Below, one piece after another: positions 32,780-44,858 of a stretch of DNA of 64,000 nucleotides. Both the position numbers and the translations under genes were made by a program. Under the pieces are notes generated by a model. It saw only the letters and a program-made list of their open reading frames with translations, was not told the origin of the DNA and ran no database searches. Origin of the DNA: Gnetum montanum (taxonomy: Eukaryota > Streptophyta > Gnetopsida > Gnetales > Gnetaceae); contig MNCI01020127.1 in assembly GCA_015680685.1 (NCBI GenBank), positions 568,968-632,967 on the forward strand, in the 5' to 3' direction. Position 1 is the stretch's first letter. Every line of letters starts with the position of its first letter.

Positions 32780-33370
32780 TATTGTCATGTTAACCTATGT
32801 GGTAACTGATTGGATAAAGGTTGGCCACCTTCCCAGGAAAATATTTGATCTGGGAAGTTCCCTAACAAGGCTCTTCTTAGTTTAGGTTCTAGTGTAAATC
32901 TAATTTCTCATGAGATGTACAATGCCTAGCACTTTCCTCCACTTAAGAAGAGTAGAATTTGTCTTGAGTTAGCATATTAGTCCATCACTATTTCCTTGGG
33001 ATTAGTGGAGGACATTGTAACCACCATTTATGGATAGTCCAATCCTACTCATTTCTTGGTAATCCATGTTGATAATTGCAAGAGGGAATTACCAATCATC
33101 ATAGAAAGGGCTTGGTTAAGCATCATTAATGCATAATTGGGAATCAGAGACCTTTTCTTAGATATTTTTAAGGAAAATGCATTTAGAAAAATTGAGAAGA
33201 AGAGAGTTCCATGAATCATGTACACTAATAAAGGGTGCAAATACATGTAGAAACTATAGTATGTGAAAAGTACATCCATCATAGCATGTAGGTAGTGTGC
33301 AGATATGTATGAAATTAAAAGGTGCTTATACATAGTAGCCACAAAGTAGGAGGACACCTAGTGGCTAATA
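32780..33370 (+). pseudogene. pol (PR): Athila aspartic protease (element G)
   Basis: The active-site region reads LLSLGSSVNLISHEMYNA at about 32870-32930, so the catalytic Asp of LLDSGSS is gone. The second half (GLVEDIVTTIYG, IIIERAWLSIINA) at 33000-33130 is still recognisable. Inactive. Confidence 0.8.
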
Positions 33371-34480
33371 GTTGATCTTGATAGTAGCTCAACAATTTTC
33401 ATGGAACCAACTAAGAGCTTGACAAGTGCCTATGTTGAAGGCATGGATGAACTAGAGCAATTTCATCGCCAACTCTTTGATGAACCAAATGAAACTTATT
33501 GGGAAGAGTTGGAAATCCCTAAAAATTTCAAATAAAAGCCCCTAGAGTTAAAAAATTTACCTAATGACATGGAATATGCTTTTCTGGATAATGGAAATTC
33601 GGTGATAATCAATGCCAATCTTGCTCCTGAAAAAAAGAGAAGCTATTAAAGGTGGTTAATAAATGAACAATAGTCTTTGCTTGGCCATATCCTAAACTCG
33701 CTGAGATTGATCCTAGGATATTCCAACACTAAATCTATACTAATCCTTCTATAAAGCCAAAGAGGCAACCATAATGGTGGTTGAACCTCAAATTGAAGTA
33801 GATTATCAAAAAGGATATTGAGAAAATCTTCAAGGCAGGGTTCATCTATCCCATTGTAGATAGCAAGTGGGTTAGCCCACTAGTGATAGTTCCAAGGAAA
33901 TATGGCAAGTGCAAGGTTTGTATTGACTTCAATTTGTTGAACATGGCAACCTACAAAGACCATTTCCCATTGTCATTTTTGGACCAGGTGTTGGACACCA
34001 TCTTTGGGCATTAGTTCTATAGCTTTTGGGATGGTTATAGTGGCTATAACCAAATTCATATTGCACAAGAGGATCAAGCCAAAACCACAATCACAAGTTC
34101 ATAGGGGACTTTTGCATATAGAAAGATGTCATTTAGTCTATGTAATGCCCTACAAATTTCCAAAGCCTTGTCCTTAGCATCTTTTAACAACAGATTGGTA
34201 GTTGAGTGAAAGTCTTTATGGATGACTTCTCAACCTATGGGGCTACATTTGGGAAAGCCCTAGACCATCTTGAGTAAGTGCTAAAAAGATTTGTGGAGAT
34301 AAACCTTCAACTCGATTGGTAGAAAAGCCATTTTATGGTCCAAGATGACATTGGTTTGGACCATAGAATATCATAAGTAAGGATTTAAGTGGACCCTAGG
34401 AAAATAAGGATCATCTAATGAATTAATTGCCAACCAGAAATTGTTAAAGATGTCTAGTCATTCCTTGGACACACTAGTTA
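33371..34480 (+). pseudogene. pol (RT): Athila reverse transcriptase (element G)
   Basis: Blocks in order: FAWPYPKLAEIDPRIFQH near 33680-33730, FKAGFIYPIVDSKWVSPLVIVPRKYGKCKVCIDFNLLN at 33830-33945, SFWDGYSGYNQI at 34020-34060, FAYRKMSFSLCNA at 34110-34150, VFMDDFSTYG (both Asp kept) at 34210-34245, then the thumb. At least ten stops. Unlike F it is not internally deleted. Confidence 0.82.
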
Positions 34481-35040
34481 CTATTGGCAATTCATAGAGA
34501 ATTTCTCTAAAATTGTTAAATTGTTGGTAGAGTTGACAAAGAATGTTTCTCCATTCATCTGGACTAAGGAATGCGAGAAAGCATTCTAGCAACTCAAGCA
34601 GAAGCTTGTAGAAAATCAAATTCTAAAAGTACCTAATTAGTCTAAACCATTCCATATTATGATGAATGCATCAAATTATGCTTTGGGAGCCATGCCCACA
34701 TAGTTGGATAATCAGAAACATCCTTACTACATCTAGTGTGTAAGTCAAAGCACGTAGGTACACAGCTAAACTACATCACAATAGAGAAATAATTAATGGC
34801 ATTGATGTATGCCATGGAAAAATTTAGGTACTATGTGCTTAGGTATAAGGTATTCATGCACACAAACCATAGTGAAATATGATTCCTAATGAAAAAACTG
34901 ATGGTGAGCCCCCGTGTCATACAATAGCTTGTGATCTTGTAGGAATTCAATCTCATAATGATAGATCAAAAGGGAACTGAGAATGTGGTCACTGACCACT
35001 TGTCTTGGTTGAAGTGGGACAACAAAGAGGAGGAGAGCCC
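34481..35040 (+). pseudogene. pol (RNase H): Athila RNase H (element G)
   Basis: Recognised by ALMYAMEKFRYYVLRYKVFMHTNHSEI at 34800-34880 (TNH in place of TDH, so the catalytic Asp is changed to Asn) and by the end DQKGTENVVTDHLSWLKWDNKEEE near 34965-35030. Stops present. Confidence 0.78.
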
Positions 35041-35723
35041 ATTGTCTTATTGATATCTTGATGAACTCCTCTTTCCTAGTGCTAGAAATGAATAAGTGTC
35101 TATTGAACTTAACTGGTAGATGACATCCTCAATTATCTTCTTACTTAGGAGATCTCACAAGAGTTGGATCACAAGAAGAAACAATAGTTTTTTCATCAGG
35201 TCAAATTCTTCATGGAGATCAATGAACACCTTTACGAGGTGTGTGCCAATATCTTGGTTCGTTAGTGTGTCCCTAATGTTGATCAATTGTGTATTCTCTA
35301 AGATGCTCATGAGGGTCCTTGTGGGGGCCACTATGTTGTGATATGCATAGCCATTAAGGTCCTAATGCAAGGTATTATTGGCCAACACTCTTCAAGGATT
35401 CTTACCAATTTTTCTACTCTTGTGAACACTATCAACATGATGGTGAGATGATCGCTCAAATGTAGGGACCTTAGTAGTGGATCCAACCACTAGAATTCTT
35501 CAACATTTGGGGCATTGACTTCATGGGTCCCATTGCACCCATGTTGAATGGAAAGACATACATCATAGTCACTATTGACTATTGTATGAAATGGGTACAA
35601 GTAGTAGCTATCATAAACTGTACATCTTCTACAATTGCTTAGTTTGTACAAAATAAATGTTGTAAATAGGTTTGGAATGCCACGTGCATTGATTTCTAAT
35701 AATGGTACTCATTTTATAAGCAT
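35041..35723 (+). pseudogene. pol (IN): Athila integrase, N-terminal and core part (element G)
   Basis: DAHEGPCGGHYV at 35300-35340, then the zinc Cys region, [17 protein letters not shown] (first catalytic Asp) at 35490-35545, TIDYCMKWVQ, and LISNNGTHFIS at 35690-35720 where the second Asp is Asn. The frame runs into the target duplication of element A and continues at 53173. Confidence 0.82.
35719..35723 (+). repeat. left target duplication of element A
   Basis: AGCAT, repeated exactly at 53168-53172 after the 3' LTR. Five bases is the normal duplication size for Ty3/gypsy integrases. Confidence 0.9.
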
Positions 35724-37298
35724 TGAAACACCATGAAAATTGTGAGTCGGCCTCAGGCAAAGATTCACGATCAGGCAAGAATACATGACCAGATTCCAGA
35801 ATGGAGAACAAGGCAGAGTAAGGAAAAGAGATGCGTAGCACCAAGTCTTCGATTTCCTTTGCAGATTTCCAACATCACTATGTTTTATCTTTGTATGCTA
35901 TATCACGCACCGTAGCGTAATGACGCTTAGCGTGATTCTGTTAAACATAGTCTAGTATCAGAAGGCAACTTACTTCAGCATCTAGAGAGGCTTAAGCAGC
36001 ATAATATGCGACTTCTCATATATTTTGCTAAGTCTTTTGTCCAAGGCCGAGTTTACGCTCTGTTACGCACGACAGCGTAATGAGCTTCGAAAAGTCAAAG
36101 AAAGTCCAGAAGAAGCGCAACAGATCAACTATTTCTCCTTTTCTTGCGGATAGCTCATCTTACGCTCGTTACGCAACGCAGCGTATCTTAGCGTGAGATG
36201 TCGCCAAGCTAATCATTGTTTTACGCTTCATTACGCTCGGTGGCGTAAACAAGCATAAAATAGCTTGAATACAATGTCTTCATGTTGTGTTACACTCTTG
36301 CACGCGACACAAACACGAATGAGCATAATGTAGCCCAGAGTCAGCTAAGACATGCCCAATGTACATCTGTTATTCACATGCACAGTACGCAAATGAGTGT
36401 ATTGTGCATAATCATAAAGTTCAACACAAAGCTGGTTAGGTCATTTCGAAAGGTCTGAGACACGTGTCATCACGGCCATCCCTTCTCCACACGTCGTCAA
36501 ACCTATAAATGTCCCAGTTGGCGAAGAAAAAAAAAAGGGGGCGACAAGACAGAACAGAGAAAACACAGAGACAGAAGCAAAGAGAGCAGCACTTTGGAAA
36601 ATTTTGACAGCATCACCTCCTAATAGAGACAGAGCATATTTCGCTTGAGCAATGGCAGCAGGAGTGATTACCCCTTTGGCGAAGACACAACTTTCTCCAT
36701 TGGTGATCGTCCGCAGTTTCGAGCAAAGACTACCTAAGGCAACAGGAGTAGATCAGAGATCAAGAGATCATCTAGTGTGGTTTGTGAGTTCCTATTGATC
36801 AGAAACAGTTGATCGATAGGCGTCAGTACTTGACCTTTCTTGCATCCCATCTCTGGCCTAAGAGGTAGATCGGACTTCATTTTGTACTTCTCCTTGGATA
36901 GTTTTCTTGTTATTTCGTGTTTGCTTTGCATCAAGTAATCGAGGTCTTCCCAGTGTAACGTGGTATACAAAATATTCATTCTCAAGTTAAAATGTAGATC
37001 TCGAAACCACGCGTTTCTCTCACATTTTCTTCTTCTTACCGTGTTAGTGTTATCATCGTTGTAATTCATCTACGTTGTTTTCCCCTTATTTTGCGACTCG
37101 TCGAATCAAATCATTCCACGCAATATTCGTGATCTCCATCAGTTTACTGATTAGTAAGTCCCTGTCTGATCGACAAGATCGTTCAGGGCACCGCGGATTC
37201 GTTTTTCTAGCATAGCCCTCGCACGGATCCATGGTTAAAAATGTGTACACGGAATTCTATTTGGTATTTTCCAGCTGCCGACATTTTCTGTCGTTACA
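35724..37298 (+). repeat. 5' LTR of element A
   Basis: TGAAACACCATG...GTCGTTACA. The TATA box CTATAAATG is near 36503-36511, followed by a purine-rich leader with GAGACAGA words. U3 (35905-36420) holds paired TTACGC and GCGTAA words forming imperfect palindromes. By eye it is over 90 percent identical to the 3' LTR and most differences are transitions. Confidence 0.92.
36503..36511 (+). promoter_or_regulatory. TATA box of A 5' LTR
   Basis: CTATAAATG, conserved as CTATAAATT at about 52371-52379 in the 3' LTR. It lies after the palindromic U3 region, the expected place for the promoter of the genomic RNA. Confidence 0.6.
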
Positions 37299-37304
37299 AT
37301 TTTC

Positions 37305-37323
37305 TGGCGCTAGAAGGAGGGCC
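37305..37323 (+). promoter_or_regulatory. Tat-type primer binding site of A
   Basis: TGGCGCTAGAAGGAGGGCC starts six bases after the LTR end, the usual offset for this lineage. The same site is present in fragment B with one change. It would pair with the 3' end of a tRNA that was not identified here. Confidence 0.8.
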
Positions 37324-37556
37324 TAGGCTCCGATTCGTATTTTTTCAGGTAGCCCTGTTAGCGATCTATACCCGCGTTGCCAAAAACGTAAACATAATAC
37401 CTCTACGGAAGTTTACGAAAGTTCGTGGGGTGTAGATCGGTTACCGTAACGATTCCTCTGGAATCCTATAGGGCAGAAAGCCTAAACGCGATCTTCTTTG
37501 TCCATCGCTTTTTCTCTTAGATCCAGTCGTTTATTGTCAATTAACCTATTTGATCA

Positions 37557-39514
37557 ATGGATCCATCTTACACAACCAAAACCGCCATGGTCGCCGCTGA
37601 CTTGGGTGCCACATCTGTGAACCCTATCGATGTCACCAGGCCAGCTCCTAGTGCAGCGGGACCTCAAGGACCATTGTGTCGGTCATTGAGGCTACAGGAA
37701 AAAGACCCAATATTTACCGTCGTGACCCTTGAGGAATACAACTTTATCTACATCAAGATTCAGGCGAAGCTTGCCCTTAGCCGAGCTGAAATCGAGGCGA
37801 AGCGAAATTTCGAGATGGTCCATCGAGGGGGCCAGGATTTTACCCCGATAGCCTATGACATCATCCCTTTAACGGAACAGCAGCATGAAATTATAACACA
37901 GTTGGTCATGGCTAAGAGCCAGGCTGCACGGGCTATGACGGAACCCTAGAATGGGGAACAGGAAGATGACGAGTTTGAAGCCCAGTCTGAGCATTCGTAT
38001 CACACCCTTAGTCCCCACACTTACGTCAACCTGTTATTCCCTTTTAACGAAGAAGCCGCCTTGCTCAACCCTGCCATGATCGCACAGACGCATGTCCCTA
38101 TTGTTCCGCAAGGCACTGCGCAGCCCTCTGGGCTGCAAGTGCAAGTACCCCAAAATAACACGGGGGCGGTTTCCTCACCATGTGTACTTAGCATTCCGGT
38201 GGTAATTCCAGCGACCACCGCGCCCATTTCATCCCTCAAATACAACCCCATACTATATCCGCAACTCGCCCGATGCAAACCTTATCTTTGCTGCCCCCTC
38301 CAACCCAGCAGGTCACCACCGTCGTGCAGCCACAGATGCCTATCCAACAGCCTGCCGCAAGTTAGTGGACCTACCCCGCGGCACAACACAACCAGTCTGC
38401 AGTGTACGGTGTGCAACCCTCGGTGGCACCTGCAACGCATATTCCGCAGGTGATCCCGCAATATACCTATCCTTATCCCGCGCAGCCAGCGACAGTCAAT
38501 CTTTCTTCCCAAACCAGCGGATGGTGGTCTTTGCAGGCACCCCTACCTGCAGGGATCCCCACCCCACCATCTGCTGGCCAAACTATCCAATCATTTCCAC
38601 CATCTGGTCCTGTTTTCCTAGGTCAGCCCCATGCTCCTCTTGCACAGACACCTCTAGCAACAGGTCTGGATCAAGCCTTTCTACTAATTCAAACCCTCAC
38701 AGAGGAGGTAAGGCGTCTTAAGGCCATTGGCTCGGACACTGTACAAATCATGGAATTTTACCAAGATGATGCCATTAGTCCAGCGGTCCCCATGTTATCG
38801 TTGCCACATGGGATGTCCTTACCTCATTTTACCAAGTACAATGGGAAGGGGGATCCTAATGCTCACTTGGTCACTTTTAGATCCAAATCCTTGTTGTTGC
38901 AGCAGTGGCCTCATACGATTATCCGCGTCTTTGCTATGTCTTTGACAGGGAAAGCTCTAGATTGGTATCGAGCCCTCCCACGCTCTTCCATTTCAACCTT
39001 GGAAGAGCTTCTGACACAATTCGTGACTCTCTTTAAATACAACTTAAAGCTGGAAGTCACGTTAGATCAACTCATGGGAGTAAAACAGGATCCTCTCGAA
39101 CCAGTCCAGAAGTTCATACAGCGCTGGAATGCTACTTTGAATGATATCCGTGAGCCAATCATGGACTCACATTTACTGGCCATCTTCAAAGGAGCAGTCA
39201 ATGACTTTATCAAGTCAAAGATGTATTATCTTTCCACCAACTCTTTACACCAGGCCTTCGCTCAAATTAGAAGCATCCAAGATGCTGCGGAGGCCAGCAA
39301 AGACCCGGCATATGTCGCCTACAAAAACACACACAACAAGGCTAAGGATAAAGGCAAAGCGACAACAACGATAGTGGCTACGCTGGCTGAAGGCGTGAAG
39401 AATAAGAACAAGAAGGCACCTACGGCGCCTTCTGAGACCATGACCAATGCAGGTAGCACTAGCCAGGATATAGCTACTCCTGAAATCTCCCCCCTAGCCA
39501 AAACCAAACTTTGA
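37557..39514 (+). pseudogene. gag: Tat gag: N-terminal region and capsid core (element A)
   Basis: Begins at the ATG 37557 (MDPSYTTKTAM). A charged helix-rich N-part runs to a TAG at 37947, followed by a Pro/Gln/Val-rich linker, a frameshift near 38260, a second TAG at about 38362 and then the open frame 38402-39514. That frame carries the capsid core: MPLPHFTKY-like LPHFTKYNGKGDPNAHLVTF, MSLTGKALDWYRALP, EELLTQFVTLFKYN, QKFIQRWNA and FKGAVNDFI, followed by a Lys/Ala/Thr-rich tail. Gag forms the particle. The same core start occurs in fragment B. Confidence 0.9.
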
Positions 39515-40547
39515 GCGTAAAGATCACTCAAAGTATACAGCCCTACCTATAAAACATTCAGAACTGTTGAAACAATTGTTAGGGGCTGGATATATGCAAC
39601 CCAAAAGGGTATCCGAAGAAGCTCTGAAACATCACAAACGTCATTGTGAACTACTAAAGAATCCTTCTTTAGCCCTACCTAACGAGCCACCAGTTCCGAA
39701 ATCCTTCAGGCTGGACCGTTTCTATGACTACCACCAGTTGTGTGGTCACGACACAGATTACTGTTGGGCATTGAAAGATGATATTCAGCACATGATTGAT
39801 GATGGTTATTTAAAATTAGATGGTAGTAATCCAACGCATCCGGAAAACCAAGCGTTGCACGTGTATAAGGATCCGCTGAACGTAAACGACGCACCTTACA
39901 CGATCAGCGTAGTGAGTACGGACGGTGAGAGGAAAGTACTACCTAAACAACCTTTTGTTTTGCATGTACCTACCAACTCACAATAGGGGGGAAGCCTTTC
40001 ATTGGTAGCCAATGGTGTCTCGAGGTCACCTTTCATCATACGGGCACCTTCGCAGAATACCATTCAGCCACACAGTAACAGACAAATCGCGGCTTTGTCC
40101 GTGCCCATGCCTAGGGCACCCTTCATCATTAGGGTGCCAAAACCACCAGCTGCTCCTCCCACGCAGGGGCATACCTCTAACCAAAATCATCAACCATCAC
40201 CTGACAAGCGAAAGGGAGAGGACGCATCTGTTAACGCGATGAAAGATCATTTTACGCTCGGCTTCCCTAAGCCTAGGCCCCTGGCCTCTGTGCCTTCACT
40301 TGTACCTCAGAAACAGAGTAAAGGTGCAGAAACGCAACCACCTCCTCCCGGCAAGGGAAAGAACAACCCCCCAACTGACACCGTTCCACCTTGGGAGATT
40401 CGTCTCGTGGGCCGAATGGAAGAGGACAAGGGAGATAAACAACCCAGCCAAGAGAAGGACCTCCTTGACGCGTTTACGCAGGTCAAACAGGCTCTCAAAC
40501 AAAAAAATACAACACTGAGCCTCTATGACCTGCTTATGACGTCCTGA
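39500..40547 (+). pseudogene. gag-pro: Tat gag C-terminal zinc-finger region and linker (element A)
   Basis: After a frameshift at about 39500 one frame runs to 41348. It starts with a stretch common in this lineage (LLKQLLGAGYMQPKR) and has a Cys-His cluster FYDYHQLCGHDTDYCWALKD at about 39718-39776, the place of the nucleic-acid-binding knuckle. A Pro-rich linker with repeated P.FIIR.P motifs (40020-40150) follows, then DLLMTS and TGA at 40545. TAG at 39984 is the other interruption. Both stops fit C-to-T change of CAG or CGA. Confidence 0.82.
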
Positions 40548-41348
40548 GAACACCGTGAGGCTATGGTCTGCATGCTTACATCCATATCGGTGGATGAAAG
40601 CTTGCCAGCGGAAGAGGAAGCGATACATGCTGTCATGTTTCCTTCCGAAGCTGAGCAATCTAGGCCTACCTCGCTGACTTTTCATGACGAGTCTATCAAA
40701 GACAATCCTGAGAAAGGTCAGGCGACGACTGAACCCATGTTCATCACCATTCGGGTCGGTCAGTATCGAATTCGGAGGGTACATGTGGACAATGGCGTAG
40801 CTACAAACGTCATTCCCTATTCCATCGTGGACAGGTTGGGTTTGGTCGACCAGATCACTCCCACGATGACAGCTTGCATAAAATCGTTCAATGGCGCAAG
40901 GGTTTAGGTCAAAGGGACGGTCCGTATCAAATTTGTGGTAGGAGATCAATTCCCAATGGAGGCCATATTCCTAGTCATCGAGGAGATGCCTGGATTCAAC
41001 CTGATCTTAGGGAGGTCGTGGTTAGCCTAGCTGAGGGCGGTTTCATCACCGATACACCAAGAGATACACCTACCCTATGCTGGAGGGGAGGTTGTAATAC
41101 ACAGTGATGAAGTCACCCCCAGAACTGTCAACAACATTGAAGAAGAACTGGGTTCAGAGATAGAAACATCAGACGATCAAACCTATCCCAAAATCCCTCA
41201 ACAAATCGACATTAATGATGACAGTCTAGCCTGGGCCAACCTGCCATTTCAGGATGGCGGCGTAGAGGAGTCAGATCGTAAATCCCCCTGCCCTTACGCA
41301 ACACTCAACGTGAAGGCCATCAAGAGACAACTGAGGATTGATGGTTGA
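40548..41348 (+). pseudogene. pro: Tat aspartic protease (element A)
   Basis: Same frame as the gag C-terminus. EHREAMVCML leads into the protease: RRVHVDNGVATNVIPYSIVDRLGL at about 40770-40850 holds the active-site Asp in the VDNG form usual for Tat elements, and PGFNLILGRSWLA near 40990-41030 is the second-half motif. The C-terminal region continues to TGA 41346-41348. TAG stops at 40905 and about 41029 interrupt it. It would process Gag-Pol. Confidence 0.85.
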
Positions 41349-41579
41349 AGAATGGCATTTACGCACATTATCACGTTTTTATCAGTTATCGCCATTTGCA
41401 TTTAGCCGTCTGTTTTTCATTCAATACGAATTTACGCTATAAAAGTTTTCAATTTTTACACTTGTCATCTCTTTAAGCTATCACATTTCTTTTACGTACG
41501 CTATTCATGTTGCTTAATCACTTTAGCCTAATTACGCAGAATTGTATACTGTCATCATTTACGCTTCCTACATTACGCA
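41349..41579. other. AT-rich spacer after protease
   Basis: No ORF. The hexamer TTACGC recurs many times (for example 41353, 41432, 41496, 41533, 41560, 41573), as in the LTR U3 of the same element. Confidence 0.5.
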
Positions 41580-41812
41580 AAAGGCCCGTAATGGCCTTAA
41601 ACTAGTTATGGCCCACAACGGCCTTAAACTAGCCAAGGCCCGCAATGGCCTTAAACTAGTTATGGCCCGCAACGGCCTTAAACTAGCCAAGGCCTGCAAT
41701 GGCCTTAAACTAGTTATGGCCTGCAACGGCCTTAAACTAGCCATGGCCCGCAACAGCCTTAAACTAGCCCCCAGTTTACGCATATGGCCCGCAATGGCCT
41801 TAAACTAGCTCT
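41580..41812. repeat. 27-bp minisatellite (GGCCCGCAATGGCCTTAAAC core)
   Basis: Eight copies of a 27-bp unit, alternating in ending (ctagttat and ctagccaa), so a 54-bp higher-order period is visible. One 15-base insertion with a TTACGC word splits the last copy. As 27 is divisible by three the array is open in several frames on both strands; these ORFs are not genes. The core taaactag links it to the arrays at 4435-4745, 8286-8615 and 50078-50535. Confidence 0.9.
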
Positions 41813-42003
41813 TCCATTCCAGCGGCATAATTTAGGCAAAATCCTTAACGATTACGCTTACGCCTTGCAGATAAAAATGCAAAAGACAAAACAAAAATGA
41901 ATAGCATTTAAAATTGCCAAAAATAAAAATCTTGTAGCTAGTCTTCCAGTCGTTAGCATAACCATTGTTGATTCCAATCAATAAAACCATGCGGTAACCA
42001 CAA
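41813..42003. other. 3' flank of the antisense gene
   Basis: No coding potential. On the minus strand it would be the 3' untranslated region. AAAAATAAAAAT-type AT-rich sequence is at about 41910-41935 (plus strand), where its minus-strand complement is T-rich. No clear polyadenylation signal. Confidence 0.4.
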
Positions 42004-43214
42004 TTACGCATCTCCCCTAATGCCACTGTCACCAGTATCTTTTAAGTCCGGATCTAGCCCTAATGGATCGTCCTCTAGAGGACCTTCCCTTCTGGGAAGT
42101 AGCCCTTCATGAGGAATTTCTTCTTCATGAAATCCTTGCTCTAGCACCGACTCCACAGGGAGACGCTCTTCAGCACTACGCTCCTCTTCCTGTGTTTGCT
42201 CCTCAGCTTGTTTGTCTTCTCTATCCCCCTCGGGTACCTAGATATAGAAAACATATTAGTAAGAAAAAATTTGACAACACAATAGAAAAATTTAGACTTA
42301 GCCATAATTAAACTTACTCGCGATGGCCCTGCTTTCGTAGCAAAAGGAAGCTTTTCTAGGCCGGCCCACAGGCACTTCATAATTTCCTCCTCAGTTAGGT
42401 CTGATCACACATCATCTCCTAAGGCAGCTCCAGCCTTCACCTTCCCTTTCTCCACGCTAGTCCAGCGAGGTGGGTCAGGGAAAAAAGTAGGGATTGTAGT
42501 CTGGCCCCCAAGGAGAGTCATCTCCCTTTCCGGGGACGCACTTACAGTCACCTGCTCTTCAAACTTCTTGAAGGCTTCAGATGCTCCAATGACGTCAAGG
42601 AAGACTTGCAAGGATTGAGCCTTGATCGCAGAATCGCGGTAAAGTTTACGATAAGCGATGCTTTCTTGCTTATACAAATGTTTGTGGTCATTTTCCTTCT
42701 GCCCCCACTCTTGCACACTTGCACAGTAATCCCTCCAATCTTGGCTTTTCTGAGCTAGGAGCTCTATCTGCATCTGCTGCTCTACCAACGCTTGACTGGT
42801 TTGCACGCTGTTTTTGATGGTGGTCCAATAACGAGAGTAGTCAATAACAGCAGTACGCCAGTCCTCGTCNTCGACTGGTTTGCACGCTGTTTTTGATGGT
42901 GGTCCAATAACGAGAGTAGTCAATAACAGCAGTACGCCAGTCCTCGTCACCCATCTCCCGCGCCTGTAAGAATTCGCATCGCGACTTCAGGTCTCCGACC
43001 TCTTTGGTCAAAGACTCAATCTTCTGATCTGACCTCTGCAACCTTTTCCAGAGGTCTTCATTCACACCCCTACTCTCCCATAAGGAGCGGGTCGAGCGTA
43101 ACGCACATTTACGCATCTCCTCATAAATGTGACGTGGCACGGCCACCCCATCAGATGGAGGCTCCACTATGTCCAAATCAATGGGCTCCGTTGGGTCCCA
43201 TCGAAGGCGAGCTC
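42004..43214 (-). pseudogene. antisense gene exons 7-8: coiled-coil and acidic tail
   Basis: Exon 7 (43214-42318) has charged heptad-like sequence, RSDQKIESLTKEVGDLKSRC and EQQMQIELLAQKSQDWRDYC, consistent with a long coiled coil, then a Glu/Lys-rich end. TGA at about 42405 is where CGA would keep the frame. The donor GTAAGTT at 42317 joins to exon 8 at 42237, which is Glu-rich and ends with TAA at 42004-42006. A 76-bp exact duplicate around the N at 42870 adds a false frameshift. Confidence 0.6.
42794..42948. repeat. 76-bp direct duplication around a single N
   Basis: 42794-42869 is repeated at 42873-42948, separated by N at 42870 and two bases. As at 479 this looks like unmerged contig ends. 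It falls inside exon 7 of the antisense gene and is not a multiple of three. Confidence 0.85.
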
Positions 43215-43810
43215 CTAACAGCAAACATTATCATTGTATATGACACATTATTACTGTATAACAAAATAAACCTTTTATAGCTACAACGTACCAGCTTCAG
43301 GATCGATGCGCTCGAGGTGCTCGATCATATCACTGACAACGCCTTCCATGAAGGCGAACTTGTCAGGAAAGTCTCTCCACATTCTACTCACAGCAGCAGA
43401 CGCAGGCGTATCCCCTTCTCCTGTAGCGTAGTTAACTTCGAAACTCTAATTATTAACAGAATTCTACAAAGTTTCCAACATGCTCATTACCTCTACCGGT
43501 GACAGTGGCAACCTCGCCAATATCTTCTAGCTCATTCTCCTCTTCATGCACAGGAGTCTGTGCATCGCTAGTTCCAACAGCTGGGGCCTCCTCACACACA
43601 AGGGCCTGTGCATGGCTCACTCTAATAGCTGGGGCCTCTTCTTCTAAAACTGAGACCCCTTTCCCACGACTTAGAATCACTGCCCCTGTTTCAGGGGTCA
43701 GCTGCTCCATAATTTTCACTGGTCATATCACAATACTCTTAATATATCATTCCGAATATTCTAAATAAACATTGCGTAATATAGCTTTCAATACATCTCT
43801 TCACACTTAC

Positions 43811-44858
43811 TAGGCGGAGGTTTACCCCGCTGAACTCTGACCTCCACAGCTTGGCCTGCGCCACTCCTAGGCTCCGCAGAGGCCTCGCTTATACGAAGCC
43901 TTTTATGCTGAGCTACAGGTTCAACAATTTTCGCCGCCAGGCATTTCCCTCGTGAGGCATCACCAGTGTAAGTAGGCATTATCCTGCCTACACTGTCGAG
44001 ACCTCGCACTTGGGGGACCGCCAAACCCTTGGTCGTTATCGACAGAGACTCTCCAATCCCTTCTGGAGGATCCTGCCCACAGGTAGTGCTAAGGATATGT
44101 GTAATCCAAGATTTGGATAGCTGGTCAGTCTTGTTGCACCCAGACCCCATTCCTTTGGACGACCAAAAACTCAACAAAACGCCGAAGGTAAGCTATGAAG
44201 AAGGTGTAATGCACATTGAAATGAGACTCGAGCTTCTTGAGAAGCCTGATCATCTCAGTGCGTAGTCCCGCAGCAAAATAGCTTGCCCAATTGAACTGGG
44301 TCCCTTCTTCCAGAACCTCCCACATAATACGGGTCTACTCTATGCAAAAGAACTTCCCTTGCAAGAGCGTTTTGGGGAAAGTCCAGGCCCGGAAAAGGGG
44401 ATAAACTGTCTTGGCGGCTCCTAGTTTGATTCTTTCACAAGGAATCCCTTTAGGCTCCTTCTTGACCCCTACCCACTCCTCTAGCCACTTCTGGTAGTCG
44501 AGACTCCTCTTAACCTTCTCATCTATGGGAATGCCGTCAAAGGGGATGCCGAAGAGATATGCAAAGAGCTGAGCATCAATGTTAAAACTTACACGTACGT
44601 TATGAACGCGCGTGCAAAAGCACTCAGCCTTTTCGCTGAAGGAGTTGACAAGGGTTAGCATTTCGCTGATAGGGACATCAGGGGTCGCAGCTAAAAATAA
44701 ATGCATTAGCCTCGCTTCCTATATCTTGGAGACTACCACAACTGGGGCCGCCACGTGGCTGAGCCAGCGTTGTGCCTCCTTGATGTCACCGTAGCGAAAG
44801 AGGACGGTATTCGCCTCACGGCCGGAAATTGTAAGGGTAATCTCTCAAGATTCCCTGA
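43811..44858 (-). pseudogene. antisense gene exon 4: globular middle block
   Basis: The largest exon. The frame reads through ISGREANTVLFRYGDIKEAQ, ATPDVPISEMLTLVNSFSEKAECF, FNIDAQLFAYLFGIPFDG and KLGAAKTVYPLFRAWTFPKT, then after TAG at about 44334 MWEVLEEGTQFNWASYFAAGL and HYTFFIAYLRRF. A one-base shift near 44165 leads to a basic, Pro/Ser-rich stretch ending KPPP at the donor 43810. The order of short hydrophobic helices resembles the capsid-like or mobile-domain-like extra ORFs of plant retroelements in layout only; no named domain is assigned. Confidence 0.5.

Noticed and set aside
38021-38512. Minus-strand ORFs over gag of element A
   Set aside because: Shadows of the Pro/Gln-rich gag linker on the plus strand.
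40296-40949. Minus-strand ORF of 217 codons in element A
   Set aside because: It overlaps the gag-protease frame with its VDNG motif on the plus strand and has no features of its own; unlike the gene at 42004-46159 it has no homologous copy here.
41542-41808. Repeat peptide of 88 codons (and its antisense twin of 71)
   Set aside because: Created by a 27-bp minisatellite whose unit length is divisible by three; open on both strands, so not evidence of coding.
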